Assembly (NCBI GenBank): GCA_001887945.1
Contig: LDOQ01000253.1
Coordinates: forward strand, 1-33,831
From: Spraguea lophii
Lineage: Eukaryota; Microsporidia; Spragueidae
DNA: 33,831 bases
Reading direction: 5' to 3'
The notes beneath the pieces were generated by a model. It made no database searches. It worked only from the letters and a program-made list of their open reading frames with translations, and was not told the DNA's origin. Positions 16,741 through 25,442 of the stretch are shown here, one piece after another. The translations under genes and the position numbers were made by a program. Positions within the stretch are counted from its first letter, which is position 1. Every line of letters begins with the position of its first letter.

Positions 16741-17565
16741 ATGAGTAGTAAAAACTTTGGAAAAAAATTCGATAAAGGAAAAAGAAGAGATTTTAAAGGA
16801 AAACCAGATGGTAGAAAAGATAGAAGATTTGATAAAAAACCATTAAGGAAATTTACTCCTAAGAAAGTTGAAATAGAAGAGCATAGAAGATTTCCGGGAA
16901 TTTACGTATGCAGAGGAAAAGAAGATTCTTTGGTAACAAAAAATATGGTACCCGGAGTAAGCGTTTATGGTGAAAAAAGAATCAACATAGAAAAGGATAA
17001 TGATAAAGAAGAATATAGAGTATGGAATCCATATAGAAGTAAATTGGCTGCAGGTATTGTTTCTGGTTGTGAACATTTAAACATGAAACCAGGATCTAAA
17101 GTACTATATTTAGGCGCTGCTTCTGGTACAACCGTCTCGCATGTTTCAGATTTATTAGGTCCTGAAGGCGTCGTCTATGCCGTTGAATTCTCACAGAGAA
17201 GTGGTAGAGATTTATTAACATTAGCCAAAAAGCGTACTAATATTGTACCTATAATAGATGATGCTAGATCACCACAAAATTATAGAATAATAGTACCAAT
17301 GGTAGATTGTATCTTTTCTGATGTGGCACAGCCAGACCAAGCTCGTATTGTTGCTCTTAATGCAAAATACTTCTTAAAATCTCAAGGTCAAATACTTATT
17401 TCTATTAAAGCAAACTGCATAGATTCTACACTCCCACCAGATGTTGTATTTTCTGAAGAAGTAAATAAAATGAGAAAAGAAGATATTAAGCCTAAAGAGC
17501 AAGTATCCTTAGAACCATACGAAAAAGACCATGCTATGGTTGTTGGAATTTATAAGCCAAAATAA
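16741..17565 (+). CDS. NOP1: Fibrillarin/Nop1, rRNA 2'-O-methyltransferase
   Basis: A 274-residue fibrillarin, the catalytic subunit of C/D-box snoRNPs, acting in the nucleolus with Nop56, Nop58 and Snu13. Visible: [23 protein letters not shown] segment ([18 protein letters not shown], 63-80), [16 protein letters not shown] (91-106), SAM motif [18 protein letters not shown] (121-137), E149 in [16 protein letters not shown] (173-176), DVAQPDQ (194-200), and SIKANCID (221-228) with the catalytic lysine. The N-terminus (1-45) is rich in K, R, D, F and G but has almost none of the RGG repeats of animal or yeast fibrillarin. Got1 starts 29 bp downstream. Confidence 0.97.
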   Translation: MSSKNFGKKFDKGKRRDFKGKPDGRKDRRFDKKPLRKFTPKKVEIEEHRRFPGIYVCRGKEDSLVTKNMVPGVSVYGEKRINIEKDNDKEEYRVWNPYRSKLAAGIVSGCEHLNMKPGSKVLYLGAASGTTVSHVSDLLGPEGVVYAVEFSQRSGRDLLTLAKKRTNIVPIIDDARSPQNYRIIVPMVDCIFSDVAQPDQARIVALNAKYFLKSQGQILISIKANCIDSTLPPDVVFSEEVNKMRKEDIKPKEQVSLEPYEKDHAMVVGIYKPK

Positions 17566-17590
17566 ATTATTTTTTCTCTAAATATTTTAT

Positions 17591-17593
17591 CCC
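17591..17593 (+). promoter_or_regulatory. CCC start-site motif of GOT1
   Basis: ATCCCT precedes the ATG at 17595, one base away from the triplet. Confidence 0.65.
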
Positions 17594-17594
17594 T

Positions 17595-17957
17595 ATGAAC
17601 AACAAAGAAACTGGGATTTCCATAATTTTTTTCGGATTAATTTTCTTTTTTCTCGGACTTTTGCTATTAGATACAGGATTATTATGTGCTTCTAATGTAA
17701 TAATAGTTGCTGGATTATCTTTTTTACTTAAAACAAACATTTTAAATCTAACTAGTGGTGATGAGCCTAAAGGAATACTAATCTTTTGTACAGGTGTTAT
17801 TTTCATATTTATGAGATTTTTCCTCTTTGGCTTTTTGTTTGAGGTTACAGGATTATTTATCATTTTAAAAAGTAAAATAGGTGGAATAAAGAATAAAGCA
17901 AAAACTATGCTTTTTGGAATTTTATCCAAAAGAATCCCAAAATTTTTTTTAAAATAA
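17595..17957 (+). CDS. GOT1: Got1-like Golgi membrane protein
   Basis: A 120-residue protein with four hydrophobic segments in the Got1/Sft2 arrangement: GISIIFFGLIFFFLGLLLLDTGLL, ASNVIIVAGLSFLL, GILIFCTGVIFIFMRFFLFGFLFEVTGLFIIL. These follow the Got1 pattern IGVGLTAFGxFFxFLGxLLFFDxxLLAxGNxLFxxGL...GxxxFxxGxxLVxxRWPxxGxxxExYGFxxLF, with FFLFG in place of RWPFIG. Got1 is found on ER-derived vesicles and Golgi and supports ER-Golgi transport and homotypic fusion. The C-terminus is basic. Fibrillarin ends 29 bp upstream; the TBC gene converges 50 bp downstream. An antisense open frame covers nearly the same bases but has no family likeness. Confidence 0.82.
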   Translation: MNNKETGISIIFFGLIFFFLGLLLLDTGLLCASNVIIVAGLSFLLKTNILNLTSGDEPKGILIFCTGVIFIFMRFFLFGFLFEVTGLFIILKSKIGGIKNKAKTMLFGILSKRIPKFFLK

Positions 17958-18007
17958 AGTTTATCAAAGACATTTTCTCACAATCAATTTTTTTTACACT
18001 TTTTTAT

Positions 18008-19027
18008 TTAATCCCTTTTTAAAAACATGAACGCTGCTGCAAATCCTCCAATCATCAATCCACCAACAAGTAATACAAAGGTGGTTTGAGAAACACCTTC
18101 TGGTTGATTCAATTTAAATTCTGTTTTAAGAAATTCCCTTTCCAACTCGATTAAAGATTCCATAATGTTATCTTTAATTTGTATCATCTTTCCTTCCTTT
18201 ATATTATCAAAAAAATGAATTAAAAGTAAAAAAGAAAAACTTGTAGGACAAGTAAGAATAATGGAGAATATTTGATGAATATTTTCCTTATCTGCACATG
18301 TAGTAAACCATCTCAAGGTATAATTCATATAAACAATACTTTCATCTGGTTTCAAATGAATATTTCTTTTTTCCATCATCGTTAAAAATACCTTATTTGT
18401 TTTCAGATAAAGTTGAAACTCGTCCTTCACCATAGGTAAATATTTTATTTGAAAGATATTCGCCAATATAATTACTAATTTCTTATAAAGCGATAAATTA
18501 TCTTGAATGAGCTTATTAAAATAATCATTCGTCGTTTTCTCGGAAATAGAGGTTGCTGATTGAAAACTTAAATTTTTTTCATCTTTTGACTCTTTCTCCG
18601 TCACACTCTCCTTTTTATTTATTTTAATATTTTTTTCTCCTTCACCAGTATTTTCATCATTATCTTCAATATCTCTTTCTATACCACTACCATTAGCTTT
18701 TAAATCCCTACTTTTTTTCTTTTTACTCTTTCCCTCTTTTCCTTCTTCATCCTTTAACATTTTATCTATGACCTTCCCATAATAAAATTCTACTATTACT
18801 GCAGCTATATCATTCATACCCTGTATATACTCCTGTGGTATTTCTTCTAATACCTTCTGCAACACTTTTCTTAAAATAGAAGATTTTAAATCATCATTAT
18901 GAAAACTTCTAGCAACATCAACTTCTATGCTTCTTTTCTCCTCATTGTCTTTATCTTTCTTAACATAAAATTCATCAGGAAATGTTTTTAGACTATATTC
19001 TTCAAGAACAGTATTAAAGTTAAACAT
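18008..19027 (-). CDS. TBC-domain Rab GAP, TBC1D20/Gyp8-like, tail-anchored
   Basis: A 339-residue TBC protein. The two catalytic fingers are kept: IEVDVAR (34-40, arginine finger R40) and YIQGMND (67-73, glutamine finger Q69). Then YMNYTLRWFTTCADKENIHQIFSIILTCPTSFSFLLLIHF (233-272) fits TBC motifs D-F. A C-terminal membrane helix (about 315-335) followed by KRD makes it a likely tail-anchored ER protein, as in TBC1D20 and yeast Gyp8, which act on Rab1/Ypt1 in ER-Golgi transport. A lysine/glutamate low-complexity insert (about 93-165) splits the domain between motifs B and C. The N-terminus is short. The start is preceded by ATCC. Divergent from Sec7 and convergent with Got1, both of the same pathway. 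Confidence 0.83.
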   Translation of the reverse strand: MFNFNTVLEEYSLKTFPDEFYVKKDKDNEEKRSIEVDVARSFHNDDLKSSILRKVLQKVLEEIPQEYIQGMNDIAAVIVEFYYGKVIDKMLKDEEGKEGKSKKKKSRDLKANGSGIERDIEDNDENTGEGEKNIKINKKESVTEKESKDEKNLSFQSATSISEKTTNDYFNKLIQDNLSLYKKLVIILANIFQIKYLPMVKDEFQLYLKTNKVFLTMMEKRNIHLKPDESIVYMNYTLRWFTTCADKENIHQIFSIILTCPTSFSFLLLIHFFDNIKEGKMIQIKDNIMESLIELEREFLKTEFKLNQPEGVSQTTFVLLVGGLMIGGFAAAFMFLKRD

Positions 19028-19090
19028 GGATAGGATAATAGAAATATTTAAAATATAAAAATAGGAGATAAAAGGAGAATAAGTTTATAT

Positions 19091-19171
19091 ATATTATAAG
19101 AAGAAAATAATATATTGTTAATAGTTAAAAATATATTATAAGAAGAAAATAATCATTGTTAATAGTTAAAA
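19091..19171. repeat. Tandem duplication of a 40-bp block
   Basis: ATATTATAAGAAGAAAATAA followed by ATTGTTAATAGTTAAAA occurs at 19091-19130 and again at 19133-19171, differing by a TAT/TC indel. It may affect the shared promoter region. Confidence 0.8.
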
Positions 19172-19519
19172 TAGTTTGTATAAGATAGAAATAATAATAC
19201 TTTTATAGAAATAAACAAAATATTATAAAATTATGATCTGAAAGATTGTTAGGTAATGAAATATAAAAATAATTATATTATTAAATGTTGTTTATAATAT
19301 AAAAATAATATATTACGTATAATTCTTTTAATTAAAATAATAAAAATAGTAAGTATTACAAATATAAATAAAAAATATTTTATCTTATAACATAAAAAAT
19401 ACTTTGTTTTATAATACACAAATAGAAAATACTTTACTTTATAATATAAAAAGCTATCTGTCCATTTGAACCTTTAATATTAATTTATTTATTAAATGTT
19501 ACAGAATAAAACAATTTAA

Positions 19520-19522
19520 CCC
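19520..19522 (+). promoter_or_regulatory. CCC start-site motif of SEC7
   Basis: AACCCTC precedes the ATG at 19525. Confidence 0.6.
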
Positions 19523-19524
19523 TC

Positions 19525-22500
19525 ATGGTAAAAAATATTTTAATGAGCATAGAAGAACCAAGAAGTAAAAAAGAAAAAATAGAAATAAAAGATAATATAA
19601 AGAATGATAGTAAAAATAAAAAATATAATAATATTTACAAAGAAGAAGATATAATAATAGATAATGAATTAAAAGATATAAATAATAAAATAAATAGTAA
19701 TAGTGATATAAATAATAGAATAAATAGTAATAGCGAAATAAATAATATAAATGATAGAATAATAAATAAGGTTATAGAAATATCATTGATATTATTTAAT
19801 AATAATTTTAAGAGTAAAGAAATAAGAATACTGGTAAATAGATATAATAAAGAATTTATGGCAATAGAATATAAATATGATTATGTGTATAATATATATA
19901 ATGAATATCTTAATGGATTGATAAATATTTTTAATAATTTATTTTCAGTGAAGAAGAGTACGAATAGTGATATATGTGTTTTATTGGAACTTTTTATTGA
20001 AGTGGTAGATTATTATAAATATTATAAAGAAATAGATATGCATGATAATGAAGGTAATATATCGGATATTAGGGTTTATACGATAATAGATACAATATTA
20101 AATATAAAGTTTTCTAAGGTGGAAAGTAAAATGGATGAAGCATTGTATAAATATTTTAAATTATTGGATAAAATAATAGATCATGTAAATAATATAGAAT
20201 ATGATGGGGTAACCTTGGGTAACCCCGAGAAGAATATTTATTATTTGGAGAAAATATTTGTTAAGATATATTATGCTATTAAAACTAAGGTGTGTAAAGA
20301 ATATTTATTAAAAGAATTATTGTTAATGCTATTAAAATTGATGGAGAATGAAGATATTAGAGATATTTTTGTAAAAGAGAAAATGTATGTAGATTATGTG
20401 TATTTAAGGGAAATAAGCGATAAGTATTATGATTATATGGATAATAAATATAATTATGAGGAAATAATGTTGTATATGATAGAAAATACCAATTCACCGT
20501 ATATTATACTTAGTAGAAATTATAATAAATATTTGTTGTATAAGTTTATGCAGCATGATAAGAAAAATATATTAAGATTAAGAAAAATAATACCTTTTAT
20601 TTTTATAGAGTATGATACTAGTATTTTTTATAATAATATAGCAGAGGAGATGATTAAAGAGGGTATTATAGAAGTTATTATGCAAGACATTGAAGATAAT
20701 AATGAATTTTATGGAAATGTGTGTTTGGATGTAGAAGATAGAAATAAAGCAGTCATAAGCAAACTAGAAGATAAATGTGAATATTGTAAAAATGATATTA
20801 TTTCTAAAAAAATAGAAATAAAACATAAAATAATCAATGCATCTGAATCTTTCAATAATAAGAAAGATATAAAACCACTCGAAAAAGTATTTAAAGAGAT
20901 TTTCAAAGATAAAGAATACAACAATACCAATAACCTATTAATACTTTTCCTAAGATATAGTGAATACATTTGCAGAAAAACTCTTGGAGAATTTCTAGCT
21001 TCTACAAAAAACAAAATACATTTAAAACAATATATTGATACATTTAACTTCAAAGACATAGATATATTATCAGGATTAAGATCCATATTGAATACATTTA
21101 TATTAGCAGGAGAATCTCAACAAATAATAAGAATTTTATTAGCATTCTCTGAAAAATACTATAATGATAATTTTACCAACGATAATAACAATATTTCCCA
21201 TCCCAATCCAAACAACAAATCTCCAATAAAAGAATCCATGTATGATAGTACTTTTAACAATGAAGAAAAAGATTCTATTTATATATTATCTTTTAGTATC
21301 TTAGTATTAAACACGAATCTTCATAATATTTCTAATAAAATTAAAATGACAAAAAAAGAATTTATAGACAACAATAAACAATGTAAAATATCAAGTAGTA
21401 TTTCTGATAATTATTTATCTATGGTATACGACAGTATAAAAGAGAAAGAATTTAAATTTAATAAAAATATAGAAATGGACATAGAACATTATAAAACATA
21501 TAAAACCATATACAATTATTTTCATAGTAATAACAATAAAACAAAATATGCATATAATAAAAATAATCATAATATTTTAGAAAATATTAATAGAATATGT
21601 AACAGATGTATTATAAATATTTATAGAATATTAATTTCTAAACATTATAAATATTATTCAAATACAGATATATTATTGAAATTAAGAATAATAGAAGGAA
21701 TAGAATATATTTTATGTAATAAATATCAAACAATAGATAAAAAATACAATGAAGATGCAATTGAGAATTATTTTGAACTTTTTATAAAATATATTAATAT
21801 TTTAGATTCTAAGATTTTTAATGAAGCAGAGAATACAAATACAATTAATACAAATGTAATATTACAACCTTTATTAATTTTAAAGAAAATAATAAATAAT
21901 AGTTTATTTTTCAGTAGAAAAAAAGAATATGATAAATATTATAGAAGATATATTAATAGTATTAGCAGTCTATCAAATAATACATTTAAATTTATAATGA
22001 ATATTTTATATTGTAATATATATTATAAAGATAAAAATATTATTGATGAAGAAAATAATAATAAAATTGAAATATCTCAAAATAATTTAATAGATAAAAA
22101 AGATAAAATAATATTTAATGATATTTTTTATAAAGAAATATATTTATCTTTATTAGAGAAAAATAGTTTTAGAATAGAAGCAGAATATCTTGTAGATTTA
22201 GATGTAGAATCTAGTATAAAGATATTAGAAAAAATAGCAGAAATAGATAGAGAATTATTTATAAATATAATATATCAATTAAGAGATAGAAATATTATAT
22301 TTACATACAAATATAATTCAGTAGATTCTGAGATTAATAAGGATTATAATTATTTTAATAAAATAGTAGAATTAATATTATCATTGGAATGGGAAGATAA
22401 AAGATTAATATATTTTATATTGGAAAATATAATAGAAGATGATTATGGGTATAAAACAGTATTGGATATACAAAGAAAAAATATAGATCTATTTAATTAT

Positions 22501-23775
22501 GTAGTAAATATAAAAATAACTGAGTTTGATAAAGATGTGAATAATGATAACACGATTTCTGTATCAGATGATAATTCTAAAGTAAGAGAGTTTAATAAAG
22601 ATGTACATTTGAATGACGATAACACGAATTCTGTATCAGATGATAATTCTAAAGTAACTGATAATGCCAATGAGATAAATAAAGAACATTCATACTCTCT
22701 GGTAAAAGATGATAATTCTAAAATAAATGATAACAATGAAACAGATAAAGAACATTTATATTCTCTGATAAAAAATGATAATACAAATACCATAGAAAAA
22801 TCATCAGAATATAAAAATATAAAATATTCTTATATTACGATAAAAGAAAAATATAATAATTATTTATCTTTAGAAAATAATATATTATTATTCTTCCGTT
22901 CTTCTCCATCGTTTTTAAACAATAAATATTCTGAGAATATATTTTTAAAACAGAAAATATGTCCATACGAATGGTTTAATAAAGAAAATAAAATATTTGT
23001 ATATAATAATATATATATGAATGATTATTATAAAATGTATTATCTATTATATAAATGTAATGATATGAGCAAAGAAGGTATAAGATATGGATTATGGATA
23101 TTTAATTTATTTTGTATATCATTACCTCTATGCAGTGAAATTATAAAAAATATATTTAATATAAAAATCATAAAAGAAAATAATATTTCTGATATTGAAA
23201 ATGAAGGTAAAAGTGATATAAATCAAAATATGCAAAATAATAAAGATAAAATATTTTTTAAAGAAGAAAATATTATAACAAATGAATATTTTAAAAATTC
23301 TTTATTAAAGATATTTTATAATAGGGTTAAGAAATTAGTAGATGGGGAATCTTTATGTGTGGATGGATGTAATAATATACATGATATAGCTATAATAGAT
23401 AAAACAATAGAATATTTAGTAAATAGAAATATATTATCAGAAAGTAGTGTAGAATTTTATAAACACTATAGAAATAAAGATAATCAAGATGAACCAGTTA
23501 ATGCTAATAATATAGATGGAGATGGAGATAGTAATATTGGTAATAGTAATATAGATAGAGATAATAATAATATAAACGAAATTAGTAATATTGGTAATAT
23601 GAATGTAATTGAAGATAAATTAAAAAATATAAATATAACAGATAAAGAAGATAACAATAATAATAACAATGATAATAATAATGATATAAAAGATAATAAC
23701 AATGATATAAAAGATAATCATACTCTAAATGAAAATATGAAAAAAGAAGAATTTAAAGATGCATTTGAATTATAA
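19525..23775 (+). CDS. SEC7: Sec7-domain ARF guanine nucleotide exchange factor (GEA/BIG/Sec7 type)
   Basis: A 1416-residue large ARF-GEF. The Sec7 domain spans about residues 445-640: LGEFLASTKNKIHLKQYIDTFNFKDIDILSGLRSILNTFILAGESQQIIRILLAFSEKYY holds the motif 1 loop with catalytic glutamate E530 (FRLPGE becomes FILAGE), and SIYILSFSILVLNTNLHN...KMTKKEFIDNN is motif 2. About 440 residues upstream would hold a DCB/HUS-like region, and the helical C-terminus HDS-like repeats. The protein activates ARF1 at Golgi membranes for COPI and clathrin coats. Asn-rich low-complexity blocks interrupt it (residues 51-75, 1000-1090 and the tail). The symbol marks the family; Gea and Sec7 subtypes cannot be separated here. 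Divergent from the TBC GAP. Confidence 0.88.
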   Translation: MVKNILMSIEEPRSKKEKIEIKDNIKNDSKNKKYNNIYKEEDIIIDNELKDINNKINSNSDINNRINSNSEINNINDRIINKVIEISLILFNNNFKSKEIRILVNRYNKEFMAIEYKYDYVYNIYNEYLNGLINIFNNLFSVKKSTNSDICVLLELFIEVVDYYKYYKEIDMHDNEGNISDIRVYTIIDTILNIKFSKVESKMDEALYKYFKLLDKIIDHVNNIEYDGVTLGNPEKNIYYLEKIFVKIYYAIKTKVCKEYLLKELLLMLLKLMENEDIRDIFVKEKMYVDYVYLREISDKYYDYMDNKYNYEEIMLYMIENTNSPYIILSRNYNKYLLYKFMQHDKKNILRLRKIIPFIFIEYDTSIFYNNIAEEMIKEGIIEVIMQDIEDNNEFYGNVCLDVEDRNKAVISKLEDKCEYCKNDIISKKIEIKHKIINASESFNNKKDIKPLEKVFKEIFKDKEYNNTNNLLILFLRYSEYICRKTLGEFLASTKNKIHLKQYIDTFNFKDIDILSGLRSILNTFILAGESQQIIRILLAFSEKYYNDNFTNDNNNISHPNPNNKSPIKESMYDSTFNNEEKDSIYILSFSILVLNTNLHNISNKIKMTKKEFIDNNKQCKISSSISDNYLSMVYDSIKEKEFKFNKNIEMDIEHYKTYKTIYNYFHSNNNKTKYAYNKNNHNILENINRICNRCIINIYRILISKHYKYYSNTDILLKLRIIEGIEYILCNKYQTIDKKYNEDAIENYFELFIKYINILDSKIFNEAENTNTINTNVILQPLLILKKIINNSLFFSRKKEYDKYYRRYINSISSLSNNTFKFIMNILYCNIYYKDKNIIDEENNNKIEISQNNLIDKKDKIIFNDIFYKEIYLSLLEKNSFRIEAEYLVDLDVESSIKILEKIAEIDRELFINIIYQLRDRNIIFTYKYNSVDSEINKDYNYFNKIVELILSLEWEDKRLIYFILENIIEDDYGYKTVLDIQRKNIDLFNYVVNIKITEFDKDVNNDNTISVSDDNSKVREFNKDVHLNDDNTNSVSDDNSKVTDNANEINKEHSYSLVKDDNSKINDNNETDKEHLYSLIKNDNTNTIEKSSEYKNIKYSYITIKEKYNNYLSLENNILLFFRSSPSFLNNKYSENIFLKQKICPYEWFNKENKIFVYNNIYMNDYYKMYYLLYKCNDMSKEGIRYGLWIFNLFCISLPLCSEIIKNIFNIKIIKENNISDIENEGKSDINQNMQNNKDKIFFKEENIITNEYFKNSLLKIFYNRVKKLVDGESLCVDGCNNIHDIAIIDKTIEYLVNRNILSESSVEFYKHYRNKDNQDEPVNANNIDGDGDSNIGNSNIDRDNNNINEISNIGNMNVIEDKLKNINITDKEDNNNNNNDNNNDIKDNNNDIKDNHTLNENMKKEEFKDAFEL
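19675..19749 (+). repeat. 30-bp tandem repeat in the SEC7 N-terminus
   Basis: GATATAAATAATAGAATAAA-type units at 19675-19704 and 19705-19734, with a partial third to 19749, encode D/E-I-N-N-R/K-I-N-S-N-S. Confidence 0.8.
22522..22788 (+). repeat. Degenerate tandem repeats in the SEC7 linker
   Basis: Two close units at 22522-22587 and 22588-22659 encode EFNKDV...DDNTNSVSDDNSKV; a second pair from 22660 encodes NEINKEHSYSLVKDDNSK and NETDKEHLYSLIKNDN. They form a polar, Asn/Asp/Ser-rich linker. Confidence 0.8.
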
Positions 23776-23792
23776 TACATTTATTAATTATT

Positions 23793-24401
23793 TTATTTTC
23801 TATTAAATTCTTTGTTATAAAAATCATAGAATGTATTATTATGTTTAAAAATATTATTATAAATAATATTAAACTTATTAATATACATTGTTTTTTCTAT
23901 ATGCTCATTATTGTTTATTGTAAAAGAATACATAGCATTTTCATTTAGTTTATTATATACATCATTTATAGTAATTATTGTTTTATATTTATAATTTATA
24001 AATCTTTTTCTATTAATATATTCTATATCTCTAGGTGGTTTATAATACTTTCTAATTTTATTTTTTTTATAATTTCTTTTATTAGCACGATTTTTTACAT
24101 TTCTTTTAGTATTAACCTCTTTTACATCATTAATATTTTCTGTATTATTGTTAATTGCTTTAGATGTTTTTTTATTTACTGTATTATGTTTATTTACTGT
24201 ATTATGTTTATTTACTGTATTATGTTTATGTTTTGTAATATTTTTTTGATATTCTATTCTACTATTACTTGAGTCTGATGTATATGAGCTTTCATTATAA
24301 TCTTTGTCAAAAGATATTTCAATATCATTTTCATCGTTTATATTCTTATATTTGTTAAAAATAGATTTTAAACGTTTTTTAAATAAATATTCAAAAAGCA
24401 T
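23793..24401 (-). CDS. Hypothetical basic, Asn/Lys-rich protein, 202 aa
   Basis: I do not recognise this protein. From the ATG at 24401 it has a basic N-terminus (MLFEYLFKKRLKSIFNKYKN), an acidic/serine stretch, an exact three-fold repeat of KHNTVN, a strongly basic block (RNVKNRANKRNYKKNKIRKYYKPPRD) that could be a nuclear or RNA-binding signal, and a C-terminal part (TIITINDVYNKLNENAMYSFTINNN...) with alternating hydrophobics. No membrane segment. The start at 24401 is chosen because CCC lies three bases upstream; an in-frame TTG at 24410 would add three residues. Its stop lies 17 bp from the SEC7 stop, convergent. A species-restricted gene is likely. Confidence 0.65.
   Translation of the reverse strand: MLFEYLFKKRLKSIFNKYKNINDENDIEISFDKDYNESSYTSDSSNSRIEYQKNITKHKHNTVNKHNTVNKHNTVNKKTSKAINNNTENINDVKEVNTKRNVKNRANKRNYKKNKIRKYYKPPRDIEYINRKRFINYKYKTIITINDVYNKLNENAMYSFTINNNEHIEKTMYINKFNIIYNNIFKHNNTFYDFYNKEFNRK
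24175..24228. repeat. Three perfect 18-bp tandem repeats
   Basis: TTTACTGTATTATGTTTA repeats without change at 24175-24192, 24193-24210 and 24211-24228. On the minus strand it encodes KHNTVN three times. Perfect identity implies recent expansion. Confidence 0.92.
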
Positions 24402-24404
24402 TAT

Positions 24405-24407
24405 GGG
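24405..24407 (-). promoter_or_regulatory. CCC start-site motif of the basic hypothetical gene
   Basis: On the minus strand CCCATA precedes the ATG at 24401, favouring it over the upstream TTG. Confidence 0.55.
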
Positions 24408-24552
24408 CAAGGAAAACGTAAAGTTTTTATAAATGAATATGTTTTTTTGTTTAAATTTTTTAGAAACGTTTAAACTTAAATGGTGTGGACGATTTTCATC
24501 GTATTAACAAATAATTTGTTATCAGAAGATACATCAATTAAAAAATATGATG

Positions 24553-24769
24553 TAAATATCTAAAAAACTAGTGGGCGACGTACACCATACACAAACTTCT
24601 AACACTCTGGAATCACTCTAGAATATAAGGTAAGTTAACATCGATGCATATCTGTAACGAAATTAGTTAATAAAAATTTAAATGTACTTTAAGAAACCAA
24701 AGTCATAGATTACAGTAGACAGAACCTGATTAGAAACTTTTACAAATAAAAGTTTTATTAAAAAAAATA
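24553..24769 (+). mobile_element. tRNA-derived SINE-like element, copy C (3' part only)
   Basis: AAATATCTAAAAAACTAGTG through GGGCGACGTACACCATACAC matches the middle of copy D; TTCTAACACTCTGGAAT and AATATAAGGTAAGTTAAC match copy A; AGAAACCAAAGTCATAGATTACAGTAGAC and AAATAAAAGTTTTATTAAAAAAA match the 3' ends of copies B and D. The head and first half are absent, so the copy is 5'-truncated or its 5' half has decayed beyond recognition. Confidence 0.65.
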
Positions 24770-25442
24770 ATTTTTTGAAATAGAAATATAATACTCTGTT
24801 TATAATTACTAAAATTATACAATTAATATTAATTTAAATTATAATCATAGATACTTATTTATAATATTTAAAACCATCAAAAATCATTTCATATAATGAT
24901 TCCCCCTTTTAATTTATCATATAAATATAACATTAAGATTTTTTATATGAAACTTTATGTTTCTAGAATCAATTTATAGAATAAATAATCTTTTGTATGA
25001 TTTATTTACACAGAAATATTCTTAAAATATAAAAATTAAAATTATTTCATATATCGAATATTTAAAAGATAAAATATATCAATAAATTAATGACGTTTAT
25101 ATTAATTTTTACCTAATGTATAACAGTATAGAAAATAATATTTATTCAGTTTTTAAAATATCCAAACAATTCAAGTAATTATACTTATATATTCAATTTA
25201 TCCTCTTCTGGAAGGGAACAAAAATATATATAACCAATCATAATCTTAATATGTTATAAAATATAAATATAATTATATAAAATAGAATTCAAAGAAAATA
25301 AAATATTCTAAAAATAGAAATAAATATAAAAATAATAAAATATATCTTTTATTGTAATATTATTTATTTCATCAAAATATTTTTGTATTTTTTTTGATTT
25401 TATATATCAAAATATTTTTATTTATTTTTTTGTTAGTCCTTT

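Larger units (their letters stand above)
19028..19524. other. Divergent intergenic region between TBC and SEC7 genes
   Basis: 497 bp, A/T tracts only apart from a duplicated 40-bp block (next entry) and AAAATACTTT-type repeats near 19390-19440. No gene visible. Confidence 0.6.
24402..25442. other. Intergenic region, about 1 kb, with SINE fragment
   Basis: It holds the truncated SINE copy C at 24553-24769. The rest, including about 670 bp before the RhoGEF start, is plain A/T-rich sequence with no gene I can support. Confidence 0.6.

Noticed and set aside
16553..16744. 63-codon frame just before fibrillarin
   Set aside because: Starts with TTG, has the lysine/phenylalanine composition of translated AT-rich spacer and overlaps the fibrillarin start.
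17567..17929. 120-codon antisense frame over GOT1
   Set aside because: Same length as Got1 on the other strand, but Got1 has family motifs and a CCC start signal while this has neither.
24624..24645. Intron-like AAGGTAAGTTAAC in the intergenic region
   Set aside because: It resembles a microsporidian 5' splice site, but the same AAGGTAAGAT-type string is part of the SINE body in copy A and there is no gene around it.
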